Below, in pieces: positions 54,736 to 63,412 of a stretch of 64,000 nt of DNA (position 1 is the first letter of the stretch; each line of letters opens with the position of its first letter). The notes below the pieces were generated by a model. It had not been told where the DNA came from. It was given only the letters and a program-made list of their open reading frames with translations, and did not search any database. The position numbers and the translations under genes are program-made. The stretch comes from Virgifigura sp964551315 (GTDB lineage Bacteria; Pseudomonadota; Alphaproteobacteria; Dongiales; Dongiaceae): assembly GCA_964551315.1 (NCBI GenBank), contig CAZKCM010000005.1:1-64000 (forward strand), read 5' to 3'.

Positions 54736-55683
54736 ATGATGGGCTATGTCGTCCGCCGGCTGCTGCTTACGCTGCCGGTTCTGTTCGGCATCTCGGTCAT
54801 CGTGTTCCTGGTGATCTCGCTGATCCCCGGGGACCCGGCCACCGCAATCCTCGGTGCCTACGCGACGCCGGAGAACGTCGCCCGCCTCAATGCCGAGCTC
54901 GGCCTCGACAAGCCCTTGCCGGTGCAGTTCCTGATCTGGCTGGGCGGCGTGCTGGAAGGGGATTTCGGTCGCTCCTATTCCCTAAACCGTCCGGTCGCCG
55001 CGGAGGTGGCCGACCGCCTCGGCCCGACCCTGATCCTGGCGGGCGCCGCCCTGGTGCTGTGCACGCTGTTTGGCCTGCTCGCGGGCGTGGTGGCGGCGGT
55101 GAAGCAATATGGCTGGCAGGACAAGGCGATCACGCTGCTGGTGCTGATCGGCATCTCGACGCCGTCCTTCTTTCTCGGGATCGTGCTCATCCTGTGGTTC
55201 TCTGTCGGCCTCGGCTGGTTTCCGACCGGCGGCATGTACGCGCTCTTCGGTGACGGCGGGGTCCTGGAGCTGCTGCACCATCTGGCTCTGCCGGCGCTGA
55301 CGCTTGCCGTGGTGGCGACCGGGGTGGTCGCCCGGCTCACCCGCGCCAACATGCTCGAGGTGCTGCGGCAGGACTACATCCGAACCGCGCGTGCCAAGGG
55401 GCTCCGCGAGCGCGGCGTAATCTACCGGCACGCCTTGAGGAACGCGCTCGTGAACGTCATCCCCATCCTCGGCATCCAGGCGGGCTTTGTGCTCAGCGGC
55501 GCCGTCTACATCGAGAGCGTCTTCCAATGGCCGGGGATCGGCCGCATGCTGGTGACCGCCATTTCGACCCGGGACATCCTGCTGGTGCAGGGCGGCGTCC
55601 TGGTGGTGGCGGCCTGCTACGTCCTCATCAACCTGCTGGCGGATGTGCTCCAGGCGGCGCTCGATCCGCGCGTCAAGGTCTGA
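54736..55683 (+). CDS. Peptide-type ABC transporter permease (DppB family)
   Basis: Inner-membrane permease of 315 aa with the N-terminal YVVRRLLLTLPVLFGISVIV and VIYRHALRNALVNVIPILGI, typical of DppB. GGGAGGAAG precedes the ATG. About six membrane segments. Its stop codon overlaps the next gene's ATG by one base (TGATG). Confidence 0.92.
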   Translation: MMGYVVRRLLLTLPVLFGISVIVFLVISLIPGDPATAILGAYATPENVARLNAELGLDKPLPVQFLIWLGGVLEGDFGRSYSLNRPVAAEVADRLGPTLILAGAALVLCTLFGLLAGVVAAVKQYGWQDKAITLLVLIGISTPSFFLGIVLILWFSVGLGWFPTGGMYALFGDGGVLELLHHLALPALTLAVVATGVVARLTRANMLEVLRQDYIRTARAKGLRERGVIYRHALRNALVNVIPILGIQAGFVLSGAVYIESVFQWPGIGRMLVTAISTRDILLVQGGVLVVAACYVLINLLADVLQAALDPRVKV

Positions 55684-57638
55684 TGACGGCCGTCACCGCC
55701 CTCGACGAATCCGGCGACGCCCCGGTCGGAGGCCGTCCCGGCGCCTGGGCGCGGCTCGGCCGCAACCGCCTCGCCGTGCTCGGCCTGGCGCTCGTGACCG
55801 CCCTTACCGGGATCGCCGCCGCGGCACCTCTGCTGCCTCTGGCCGACCCGAACGCCACCGACGTCGCCAACCGGCTGCAGGAACCGTTCTCCGCAACACA
55901 CTGGCTCGGCACCGACCAACTCGGCCGGGACATTCTCGCCCGGCTGGTCTGGGGCACCCGCGTCAGCCTGGCGGTCGGGATCGCGGCGACCCTGGTCGCC
56001 ACGATCATCGGCGCGTTCATCGGGCTCGTCGCCGCCTATTACGGCCGTTGGCTCGACAATCTGCTGATGCGCGGGATCGACATGCTGATGGCCTTTCCGT
56101 ACCTGCTGCTGGCGCTCGCCATCGTCGCCGTTCTGGGCCCGGGCCTTCTGAACGCGATGTTCGCGATCGCCGTCGTCAACATCCCGTTCTTCGCCCGCGC
56201 GGTGCGTGGTGCGACCGTCAGTCTGGTGTCCCGCGAATACGTTGACGCGGCGCGGCTCTGCGGCTTTTCCGACTCGCGGATCATCGCGCGCGAGCTGCTG
56301 CCCAACGTCTTGCCGGTGATCGTGATCACCATGTCGACCACGCTCGGCTGGATGATTCTGGAGACCGCGGGCCTATCCTTCCTCGGCCTCGGCGCGCAGC
56401 CGCCCCAGGCCGACCTCGGCAGCATGCTGGGCGACGGGCGCAAGCTGATCGTCAACGCGCCGCATGTCGCCGCGATCCCGGGCCTGGTGATCCTGGTTCT
56501 GGTGATCGGGACCAATCTGGTCGGCGACGGCCTGCGCGACGTGCTCGATCCGCGGCTCAAGGCGGGGGCGCTGACGCGTCCGGTGGCGGCGACGGCGGTG
56601 GACATTCCGCGCTCCGCGGCGCAGGGCATAGGCGGGGCCATCTCGCCGGTGCGCGCCGAGGCACCGTTGCTTTCGGTTCGGAACCTCGAGACTCACTTCA
56701 CCATCGGGCGTGAGGTCTATCGCGCCGTGAACGGGGTGAGCTTCGACATCGCGCCCGGAGAAGCCGTCGGGATCGTCGGCGAATCCGGCTCGGGCAAGTC
56801 GGTGACCGCCCTGTCGCTCCTTCGCCTGGTGCCCACACCGCCCGGGCGGATCGTGGGCGGCGCGGTTCGGTTCCGGGACGAGGAGCTGCTGGGGGCGCCC
56901 CTGCACCGGCTGCAGGACATCCGCGGCAACCGGATCGCCTACATCTTTCAGGACCCGCTCACCACCCTTAATCCGCTTTTCACCGTCGGTGAGCAGGTGG
57001 CCGAAGCGATCCGCCGCCATCAAGGCCTCGACCGCGGCCGCGCCCTGGCCCGGGCCGCCGACCTCTTGGAAAGCGTCCAGATCCCGCGGGCAAGGGAGCG
57101 GCTCGGCGCCTATCCGCACGAGCTGTCGGGCGGTCAGCGGCAGCGGGTGACGATCGCTATGGCCCTAGCCAACGATCCGGACCTGATCGTCGCCGACGAA
57201 CCGACGACGGCGCTCGACGTGACGACGCAGGCGCAGGTGCTGCGGCTGCTCGACGAGCGGCGGCGGGAGCGGGGGGCGGCGCTCATCTTCATCACCCACG
57301 ACTTCGGCGTGGTCTCGGAACTCTGCGACCGGATCCTGGTGATGTATGCCGGCCGCGTCGTCGAGGAGGGGCCGGTCGAAACCGTGTTCGCCGATCCGCG
57401 CCATCCCTACACGCGGCGGCTCATGGCCTGCGTCCCCGTCCTGGGCCAGCCCGAACGGTCGATCGACGCCATCCCGGGCCTTCCGCCGGCCGTAAACCGG
57501 CTGCCGCCGGGCTGTGCCTTCGCGCCGCGCTGCACCCTGGCGGTAGAGGCCTGCCGCCGCGGCGAGATCGCCCTGGAGCGACTCGGCGACAACCACGCGG
57601 TCCGGTGCATCCGGGCGCGGGAGCCCGGCCTTGCCTGA
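55683..57638 (+). CDS. Fused peptide-type ABC transporter permease (DppC)-ATPase (DppD)
   Basis: One continuous frame of 651 aa. Residues 1-292 are a DppC-like permease (ATHWLGTDQLGRDILARLVW; REYVDAARLCGFSDSRII). After a linker of about 35 residues, residues 328-651 are a DppD-like ATPase with Walker A GESGSGKS (366-373), signature LSGGQRQRV, Walker B LIVADEPTTALDVT and a C-terminal CAFAPRCTLAVEACR cysteine motif that resembles the Fe-S loop of DppD. Joining the permease and one ATPase fixes their ratio; the fusion is known in this family but uncommon. Confidence 0.92.
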   Translation: MTAVTALDESGDAPVGGRPGAWARLGRNRLAVLGLALVTALTGIAAAAPLLPLADPNATDVANRLQEPFSATHWLGTDQLGRDILARLVWGTRVSLAVGIAATLVATIIGAFIGLVAAYYGRWLDNLLMRGIDMLMAFPYLLLALAIVAVLGPGLLNAMFAIAVVNIPFFARAVRGATVSLVSREYVDAARLCGFSDSRIIARELLPNVLPVIVITMSTTLGWMILETAGLSFLGLGAQPPQADLGSMLGDGRKLIVNAPHVAAIPGLVILVLVIGTNLVGDGLRDVLDPRLKAGALTRPVAATAVDIPRSAAQGIGGAISPVRAEAPLLSVRNLETHFTIGREVYRAVNGVSFDIAPGEAVGIVGESGSGKSVTALSLLRLVPTPPGRIVGGAVRFRDEELLGAPLHRLQDIRGNRIAYIFQDPLTTLNPLFTVGEQVAEAIRRHQGLDRGRALARAADLLESVQIPRARERLGAYPHELSGGQRQRVTIAMALANDPDLIVADEPTTALDVTTQAQVLRLLDERRRERGAALIFITHDFGVVSELCDRILVMYAGRVVEEGPVETVFADPRHPYTRRLMACVPVLGQPERSIDAIPGLPPAVNRLPPGCAFAPRCTLAVEACRRGEIALERLGDNHAVRCIRAREPGLA

Positions 57639-58437
57639 CCTCGTCATCGAGACGCGGGACCTTTGCCGCAGCTTCGGCGGCGACCGGCGCTGGCTCGGCG
57701 CGCGCCGGCCGCCGATCCGGGCGGTCGATGGCGTCTCGCTTGCGGTCGAACGCGGAGGCACCCTCGGCATCGTCGGCGAGTCGGGCTGCGGCAAGTCGAC
57801 GCTTGCACGCATGCTTGTAGGGCTTCTCAAGCCGACCGCCGGCACAATCCTTCTCGACGGCCGGCCCGTCGAGGCGCTCGCGCGCGGGGACCGCCTCGCG
57901 TTCCGACGCAAGGTCCAGCTCGTGTTCCAGGATCCGCTCAGCTCGCTCAATCCGCGCAAGACGGTGCGACAGATCCTGGAGGCGCCGCTTCAGGTCCTGC
58001 TCGGCATGGACCGGGCCGGGCGGGCGGCACGGGTTTCCGAGCTGATGCAACTGGTCAGCCTGCGCCCGGAATTCGCCGATCGCTACCCGCACGAGTTCTC
58101 CGGCGGCCAGTGCCAGCGCATCGGCATCGCCCGCGCGCTGGCGGCGGAGCCGGAACTGGTTGTCCTCGACGAGCCGGTCTCGGCCCTCGACGTCTCCGTC
58201 CAGGCCCAGGTGCTGCGGTTGCTCAAGGACCTGCAACGCCGGCTCGGCCTCACCTATGTGTTCATTTCCCATGATCTCGCCGTGGTGGAGGCGCTTTGCG
58301 ACCGGGTCGCGGTCATGCAGAACGGCGAGATCGTCGAGGAGGGGACGAGGGCCGAGGTCTTCCGGCACCCTGCACACGACTACACCAGGCTTCTGCTTGC
58401 CTCCGTTCCCGTACCCGGACAGAGGCGGAGACCCTGA
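57631..58437 (+). CDS. Peptide-type ABC transporter ATP-binding protein (DppF family)
   Basis: Second ATPase, 268 aa. Walker A GESGCGKST, signature FSGGQCQRI, Walker B LVVLDEPVSALDVS and switch His FISHDLAVVEAL are present. The start is TTG, 8 bases inside the preceding gene and preceded by GGGAG. It is shorter than typical DppF (about 330 aa) because the C-terminal cysteine-rich region is missing. Last gene of the importer operon. Confidence 0.9.
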   Translation: MPDLVIETRDLCRSFGGDRRWLGARRPPIRAVDGVSLAVERGGTLGIVGESGCGKSTLARMLVGLLKPTAGTILLDGRPVEALARGDRLAFRRKVQLVFQDPLSSLNPRKTVRQILEAPLQVLLGMDRAGRAARVSELMQLVSLRPEFADRYPHEFSGGQCQRIGIARALAAEPELVVLDEPVSALDVSVQAQVLRLLKDLQRRLGLTYVFISHDLAVVEALCDRVAVMQNGEIVEEGTRAEVFRHPAHDYTRLLLASVPVPGQRRRP

Positions 58438-58486
58438 CGAGGGGCTATGGCCGGGGCCTCCGAAGCGCGTCGGGTACCGCCGCGGT

Positions 58487-61294
58487 TCAGGGGGCGCTTG
58501 GCACGTCCAATGGGGGCACCGGCATGTATTTGTGTCCCTCGTCGTGGACGCCGCCACTCCAGGGCATGACGATCGTGCAGCGAAGCCCCTCCGGATCGAA
58601 GGCGAGGTCGACCGTTCCTCCCAGCTCGTAGGCGATGCTGCGCTCGATCAGCTTGGTGCCGAAGCCTTCCACATCCGGCCGCGTTACCGCCGGGCCGTCC
58701 CGCTCGGTCCAGGAGAGCCGAAGCTGCGGACCGCGCTCGCCGCCCGACAGCTCCCAGCGGATCTCGACCCGCCCGGCGGATGTCGAAAGCCCGCCATACT
58801 TGGCCGCGTTCGTCGCCAGCTCATGCAGGACGAGGCTGAGCGTCAGAGTCTGTCTTGGCGAGAGCGCCAGCGCCGGCCCGTGGACCGTGAGCGCCCGATC
58901 GCCCCCGGCATGCACCTGCAGGGCGTGCGATATCACCGTCTCCAGATCGGCCGATTGCCAGTGGCTCTGGGTCAGCAGGTCGTGCGCTGCGGCCAGCGCG
59001 CGCAGCCGCCCCACAAATGAGGCATTGAAAGCCTCGGGCGACGGGGCGCGCCGCAGGGTTTGGGACGCGATGGCCAACACCACCGACAGTGTGTTCTTGA
59101 CCCGGTGGTTGAGCTCGGCGACCAGCAGTCTCTGCTGATCTTCCGCGCGTTTGCGGGCCGTTAGGTCCATGACGTAGACAACGTGCTCGTCCGACTGCCC
59201 GGGCAGGATGGCGGCGGCCATCAGGACCGGGACATGGCTGCCGTCCTTCCGGATGAGCTCTGCCTCGACCGGGCCGCTGACACCGGTTCGGGCCAGCGTC
59301 TGCATGCGCCGGCGCGCGCGGTCCTGATCCTTCGGCGGCATCATCCTGTGCCAGTCCATGTCCCCGGACAGCAGCTCTTCACGCCGGTATCCGGTGAGCT
59401 TCAGGAACGCCTCGTTGACCTCGAGGATGCGGCCGTTGGAATCGCCGAAGCCGATGCCTATCACGGCCGTATCGATCATCCGCTGCAGGCGCTCCCGGTT
59501 CTCGCAAAGGGCCATTTCGGTCCGCTTGCGCTCGGTGATATCGGTGCAGGCGCCGGTTATGTGGGACGGTCTGCCCTCGCCGTCGCGAATTACCTTTCCC
59601 TTGTCTGCCAGCCAGCGGACCGTGCCATCCGGCGAGACAACACGGTAATCCATCTCGAAGTCGAGCCCCTCGCGCGCGCTCCGGGCGCTGGCCTCGGCTA
59701 CCGCCGCGCGATCCTCCGGATGGACGTAGGCCAGAAACTCGTCGAGGTGACGGATCGTCTTGCCGGGAGGCAGTCCTATGAGCTGTCCCACCGTTTCGTC
59801 CTCGTGCAGCGCGTTGCTCCGCAGGTCCCATCGATAGGTGACCGTCGAGGACGCGAGGAGGGCCGCATGCAGGCGCTCATCGCGCTCGCGGAGCCGCTCC
59901 TGGCTTTCGCGCAAGGCGGTCTCGGCCCGCTTCTGCTGGTCGATGTCTTCGACCACGCAGATGAAGTAGCGCGGCGCGCCGCCGCATTCTTCGTCGCGCA
60001 TGAGCGAGACGGTCACGCGGACCCACAGCGTGCGGCCATCCTTGCGACGGTAGCGCTTCTCCATCGCGAAGGTCTTTACGTCCCCTGCCAGAAGCCGCTC
60101 GCGGTTTACGCGACCGGCTTCGAGGTCGTCGGGGTGGGTGACCTCCCGAAAGGTCATGCGCAACAGCTCGTCCGCGCTGTAACCGACGATCTCGCAAAGT
60201 CGCTGGTTCACGCGCAACCAGCGCCCGTCAAGCCCGACATGCGATATGCCGACGGCCGCCTGCTCGAAGGTGCTGCGAAAACGCGCCTCGCTGGCCCGTA
60301 GCGCCTGCTTTGCCCATTTGCGCTCGGTGATGTCGCGGAAGTAGACCGACAGCCCGGTCGCGTTCGGATAGATCGTCATTCCGATCCAGCGGCCCAGCAG
60401 ACCGGAGAACGTATCGAGCTCGACCGGCCGCCGCTCCGCGGCGGCCCGCAGATGCGCGGCGTGCATCTCGTTGCCGGCCATCTCCGGGAACTCATCCCAG
60501 ATGGTCTTGCCGAGAAGGTCTTGCCGCCGGCGGTCGAGAATCGCTTCGGCTTTGCGGTTTACGTAGGTGAATCGCCAGTGGCGGTCGAGGGCGTAGAACG
60601 CGGCACCGATGCTCTCGAGAATCTCGGCGGTCTGCCGGTGCGATCGATTCAGTTCGACCCGGATCCTCTGACGCAGAATCGCGGCGGCGAGGATATTTGC
60701 AAGGGCGCACAGGAAATCGATCTCGCTCTGACCGAAACGTTGCGGCGTCCCGGCATCGACCAGAAGCACGCCGTAGGCCAGGCCCTCGGCCTTGATCGGG
60801 ACGGCGAGGAGCGCGGCGATGCCCTGCGCGCGCTGCCGTTCGGAGAGCGTGAAGGAGTTCTGTTTCGAGATGTCCTCGATCGCGAGGACGGTTCCGCTGC
60901 GCAGGCTGTGGCCAGATGGCGAGGCGGCGTCAGCCGGAAAGGTGACCTGACCAACCAGCGGCGCGGTCCAACCGACTGCTGCGCGCAGAAGAAGATCGTC
61001 GGTGGCGGCTCGATGCTCCAGAATCTGAGCGCTTTCCGTGCCGACACCCTCGGCCGCGGCCTCTGCCGTCTGTTGCAGGATCGACCCGAGATCGTCACCC
61101 GAAAGGGACCGTGCGCTGAGAGCCGCGACGATCGCCAGCCGGTGCGTGTCGCCCAAGGGCGCGCCGGCTCCCGCGGTTACCCCAATCGTGTGGCCGTTCC
61201 CCGGCGTTGCCGGCGCCGCGTCCTCCTCCGACCGCCGTGGAGACATCCGGAGCGGCCGGCGCGAGCCTACCTGGCGGCGTCTCGTCGTCGACAT
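58487..61294 (-). CDS. HWE-family sensor histidine kinase with GAF and multiple PAS domains
   Basis: Soluble sensor kinase of 935 aa with no membrane segment. A GAF domain covers about residues 55-215, followed by four PAS/PAC units (about 215-335, 340-460, 470-595, 600-720; note repeated DITERK/DLTARK linkers). The kinase core has His730 in ELNHRVKNTL, the N-box HELATNAAKYGGLS and the W-x-E motif LSWTERDGP that defines HWE kinases, then GFGTKLIERS. AGAGGG precedes the ATG at 61294. No receiver domain is attached. The orphan LuxR regulator upstream is a possible partner. Confidence 0.9.
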   Translation of the reverse strand: MSTTRRRQVGSRRPLRMSPRRSEEDAAPATPGNGHTIGVTAGAGAPLGDTHRLAIVAALSARSLSGDDLGSILQQTAEAAAEGVGTESAQILEHRAATDDLLLRAAVGWTAPLVGQVTFPADAASPSGHSLRSGTVLAIEDISKQNSFTLSERQRAQGIAALLAVPIKAEGLAYGVLLVDAGTPQRFGQSEIDFLCALANILAAAILRQRIRVELNRSHRQTAEILESIGAAFYALDRHWRFTYVNRKAEAILDRRRQDLLGKTIWDEFPEMAGNEMHAAHLRAAAERRPVELDTFSGLLGRWIGMTIYPNATGLSVYFRDITERKWAKQALRASEARFRSTFEQAAVGISHVGLDGRWLRVNQRLCEIVGYSADELLRMTFREVTHPDDLEAGRVNRERLLAGDVKTFAMEKRYRRKDGRTLWVRVTVSLMRDEECGGAPRYFICVVEDIDQQKRAETALRESQERLRERDERLHAALLASSTVTYRWDLRSNALHEDETVGQLIGLPPGKTIRHLDEFLAYVHPEDRAAVAEASARSAREGLDFEMDYRVVSPDGTVRWLADKGKVIRDGEGRPSHITGACTDITERKRTEMALCENRERLQRMIDTAVIGIGFGDSNGRILEVNEAFLKLTGYRREELLSGDMDWHRMMPPKDQDRARRRMQTLARTGVSGPVEAELIRKDGSHVPVLMAAAILPGQSDEHVVYVMDLTARKRAEDQQRLLVAELNHRVKNTLSVVLAIASQTLRRAPSPEAFNASFVGRLRALAAAHDLLTQSHWQSADLETVISHALQVHAGGDRALTVHGPALALSPRQTLTLSLVLHELATNAAKYGGLSTSAGRVEIRWELSGGERGPQLRLSWTERDGPAVTRPDVEGFGTKLIERSIAYELGGTVDLAFDPEGLRCTIVMPWSGGVHDEGHKYMPVPPLDVPSAP

Positions 61295-61747
61295 GAACGG
61301 TCCCTCTGTGCAGCGGTATCCGCGCTGCTTCAAACTTGGGGGATGTATGATTTGTCCCGTCGGTCCCCGTCCTGCTAAGTATTGTTAACGAGCTTCCTCG
61401 TGCTTCGCAATGCGCTAAGGGGCCGCACGCGGCCGCCGCGCCGGATGGCGGGTGGGTCGCGGCCTATCGGGCCGAGCCATCGAACGGCCGGCCGGATTCG
61501 ATGCGGGTCGTGCTCTCGGCTCCGACGGAGTATCCCGGTCGAGCCGGCTGCCTGACCCCGATACCCGGGCCCGATCCCGACATCGGGCGCATTCGGACGT
61601 GCATTCCGCCACCGAAGGAACAAGCCGTGCTCGGGAGGGGCTTCGCGGAAGCGGGCGATGCCGGCCGGCCCGCCGCAAGACGGTCCGGGCGGCATCGCCG
61701 GTGAGCCGGCTCCCGCGTGCCGGGTGAGGACGCGCGAAGGCGGGACC
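61295..61747 (+). other. Intergenic region between regulator and kinase genes
   Basis: It contains the kinase promoter near 61340-61390 (ATGTATGATTTG...AAGTATTGTTAACGA, the AT-rich end). The remainder is GC-rich with no gene I can support. Confidence 0.45.
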
Positions 61748-62419
61748 TCAGCTCGAGCCGATGCTTTCCGCGGTCTCCAGAATTCCGTGGTTACGTGCCC
61801 AGAGCGCCGCCTGGGTCCGATTGTTGGCGGCGATCTTCTTCATCAGGCTCTTAAGATGGACCTTTACTGTCCCCTCGGTGATGCCCAGCGCCCGTGCGAT
61901 CAGCTTGTTGCTGTAGCCGTTCAGAAGGCATCGGAGAATCTGCTTTTCGCGGTCCGTCAGGTTGCGCTGCGAATCCACGAGGCTGATATGATCAAAGTCC
62001 CTCACATTGGTGGCCAGCATGCTGGCAAGCGGGCCGGGGAGCACCTTCTCGCCCTTCATCACCAGAAGAAGCGACAGCGAAAAGGCTTCTACGGACAACT
62101 CGTTCACCAGATATCCATCGGCGCCCGCCTTCAGTGCGCGGGCCATGTCGGACAGGCTCAATTCGTTCGCGAGGACGACGATGCGGCAATCGTCATTGCC
62201 TTCGCGCAACCGACGGAGACCTTCGATATCTTTTTCCTGGTGGCTGCTGAAGTCCGCGACGACAAGTTGCGGCGTCAAGCCTTCGCTGACCAGGGCTTCT
62301 ACACTGGCAAAGTCGCGGCCTTCGGCGATGATGACGAATTGGGCGGGATCCAGTATCTGACGAAGACCTTGGCGAAACAGTCGATTGCTGCCGATTAATA
62401 CGACATTGATCGGGTTCAT
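61748..62419 (-). CDS. LuxR/NarL-type response regulator with degenerate receiver
   Basis: Protein of 223 aa. The C-terminal helix-turn-helix is typical (LTDREKQILRCLLNGYSNKL; ALGITEGTVKVHLKSLMKKI, about residues 150-210). The receiver keeps an Asp at the phosphorylation site (Asp56, LVVADFS), but the acidic pair that binds magnesium is replaced (VLIGSNRLF, Gly-Ser where two Asp are usual) and the conserved Lys is Asn106 (GYLVNE). It therefore probably works without normal phosphotransfer. GGGAGATCAGG precedes the ATG. Confidence 0.85.
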   Translation of the reverse strand: MNPINVVLIGSNRLFRQGLRQILDPAQFVIIAEGRDFASVEALVSEGLTPQLVVADFSSHQEKDIEGLRRLREGNDDCRIVVLANELSLSDMARALKAGADGYLVNELSVEAFSLSLLLVMKGEKVLPGPLASMLATNVRDFDHISLVDSQRNLTDREKQILRCLLNGYSNKLIARALGITEGTVKVHLKSLMKKIAANNRTQAALWARNHGILETAESIGSS

Positions 62420-62903
62420 CCTGATCTCCCTGTCAAGCTAGCTCTTTTGCCGGCCTAGAGGGAGTCCCTTTCGCCCCTTCCGAGCTTACTTCTGAACTAA
62501 AGAATCGATCGATATCGTTCTTTTGTAATTAATAAAAACTGTCTTTTGGACTCTACAGGGTGAACGGATTTTATCTGATGATCCAGCTGCCAAACTTCAG
62601 GCCGAGTGAGCGGAACATCCTGAGCTTTATGTGTTCATTTTATATAAGACCAACAGGTTAATCAACATTACCTTCCTCGGGGCGACGACCGGTCGGGCGA
62701 GTCGCCGCAAGCGGGGCCCTCAAAAGGGGTAGTCACTTTTGTGGCGTGGCCGTAACGCGGCCGGCGGCCAGCGGCGCAGCGACCGGCGCTGCGATGGACG
62801 AAAGGGGGTGAGAAGGTCGACGAGGCGGCCAGCTAAGACCGCGGCCCGCCCGATGGACGCGCTTGCCGCGCGGCATGCGGGCGGGGCGGATGCTTCGACC
62901 GGG
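62420..62903 (+). other. AT-rich intergenic region upstream of the LuxR-type gene
   Basis: No gene is seen. The stretch 62490-62670 is the most AT-rich part of the whole window (AATTAATAAAAACTG; TTCATTTTATATAAGACC) and should carry the regulator promoter. It also contains the inverted repeat listed separately. Confidence 0.5.
62500..62522 (+). promoter_or_regulatory. Inverted repeat upstream of the LuxR-type regulator
   Basis: AAGAA-t-CGAT, a 4-base loop (CGAT) and ATCG-TTCTT form a 9-bp stem with a single bulged T. It lies 80 bases upstream of the regulator start and is followed on the plus strand by TTTTG. It may be an operator or the terminator of a minus-strand transcript from the cytochrome gene. 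Confidence 0.4.
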
Positions 62904-63299
62904 CTACTGGGTGGCTTCCTTGAGATAGGCGATGATGTCTTGCCGGTCCTGTTCTTTCCGCAGGCCGGGGAAGACCATCTTGTTGCCGGGGATGTACTCG
63001 CGCGGGTTCTCGAGCCAGTGATCCATCGTCTCCTCATTCCAGACGATATCGGCGCTCTTCAACGCGTCCGAGTAGTTGAATCCCTCGGCCGTACCCGCCT
63101 CGCGGCCGAAGACTCCATGGAGCGACGGGCCGACCTTGTTCTGACCCGCCTCGAGCGCGTGGCACGCCCGACACCGGGCGAACAGTTTTTCGCCCTTTGC
63201 CGGGTCGCCCTGTGCCTGGGCGGCGCCGCTCGACAGTGCCAGAAAGGCCACGAGTCCGCCAGCGATCAGCTTCCCGGCAATACACGTCGATTTCGTCAT
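62904..63299 (-). CDS. c-type cytochrome (cytochrome c2/c550-like)
   Basis: Periplasmic electron carrier of 131 aa. A signal peptide ends at AAQAQG. Haem attaches at CRACH (about residues 43-47), and KVGPSLHGVFGREAG and the NKMVFPG loop carrying the Met ligand are standard class I features. The ATG at 63299 is preferred over a TTG 6 codons upstream. It may accept electrons from periplasmic dehydrogenases such as the sugar dehydrogenase-type protein at 43421, but no link is visible. Confidence 0.92.
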   Translation of the reverse strand: MTKSTCIAGKLIAGGLVAFLALSSGAAQAQGDPAKGEKLFARCRACHALEAGQNKVGPSLHGVFGREAGTAEGFNYSDALKSADIVWNEETMDHWLENPREYIPGNKMVFPGLRKEQDRQDIIAYLKEATQ

Positions 63300-63412
63300 G
63301 AGGCTTGCCTTTCCCAAATTCTACAAATTGCAATCGCCTGCTTGTTACCGTGCCATTCTATAAAAGCCGTTCCACCGGGTGTCGAGCCAGCATCTGCGGC
63401 CAATCGCCGCGT

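Noticed and set aside
55527..57638. A frameshift or missed stop between DppC and DppD
   Set aside because: The frame is continuous with a plausible linker, and both domains are intact, so a true fusion is simpler.
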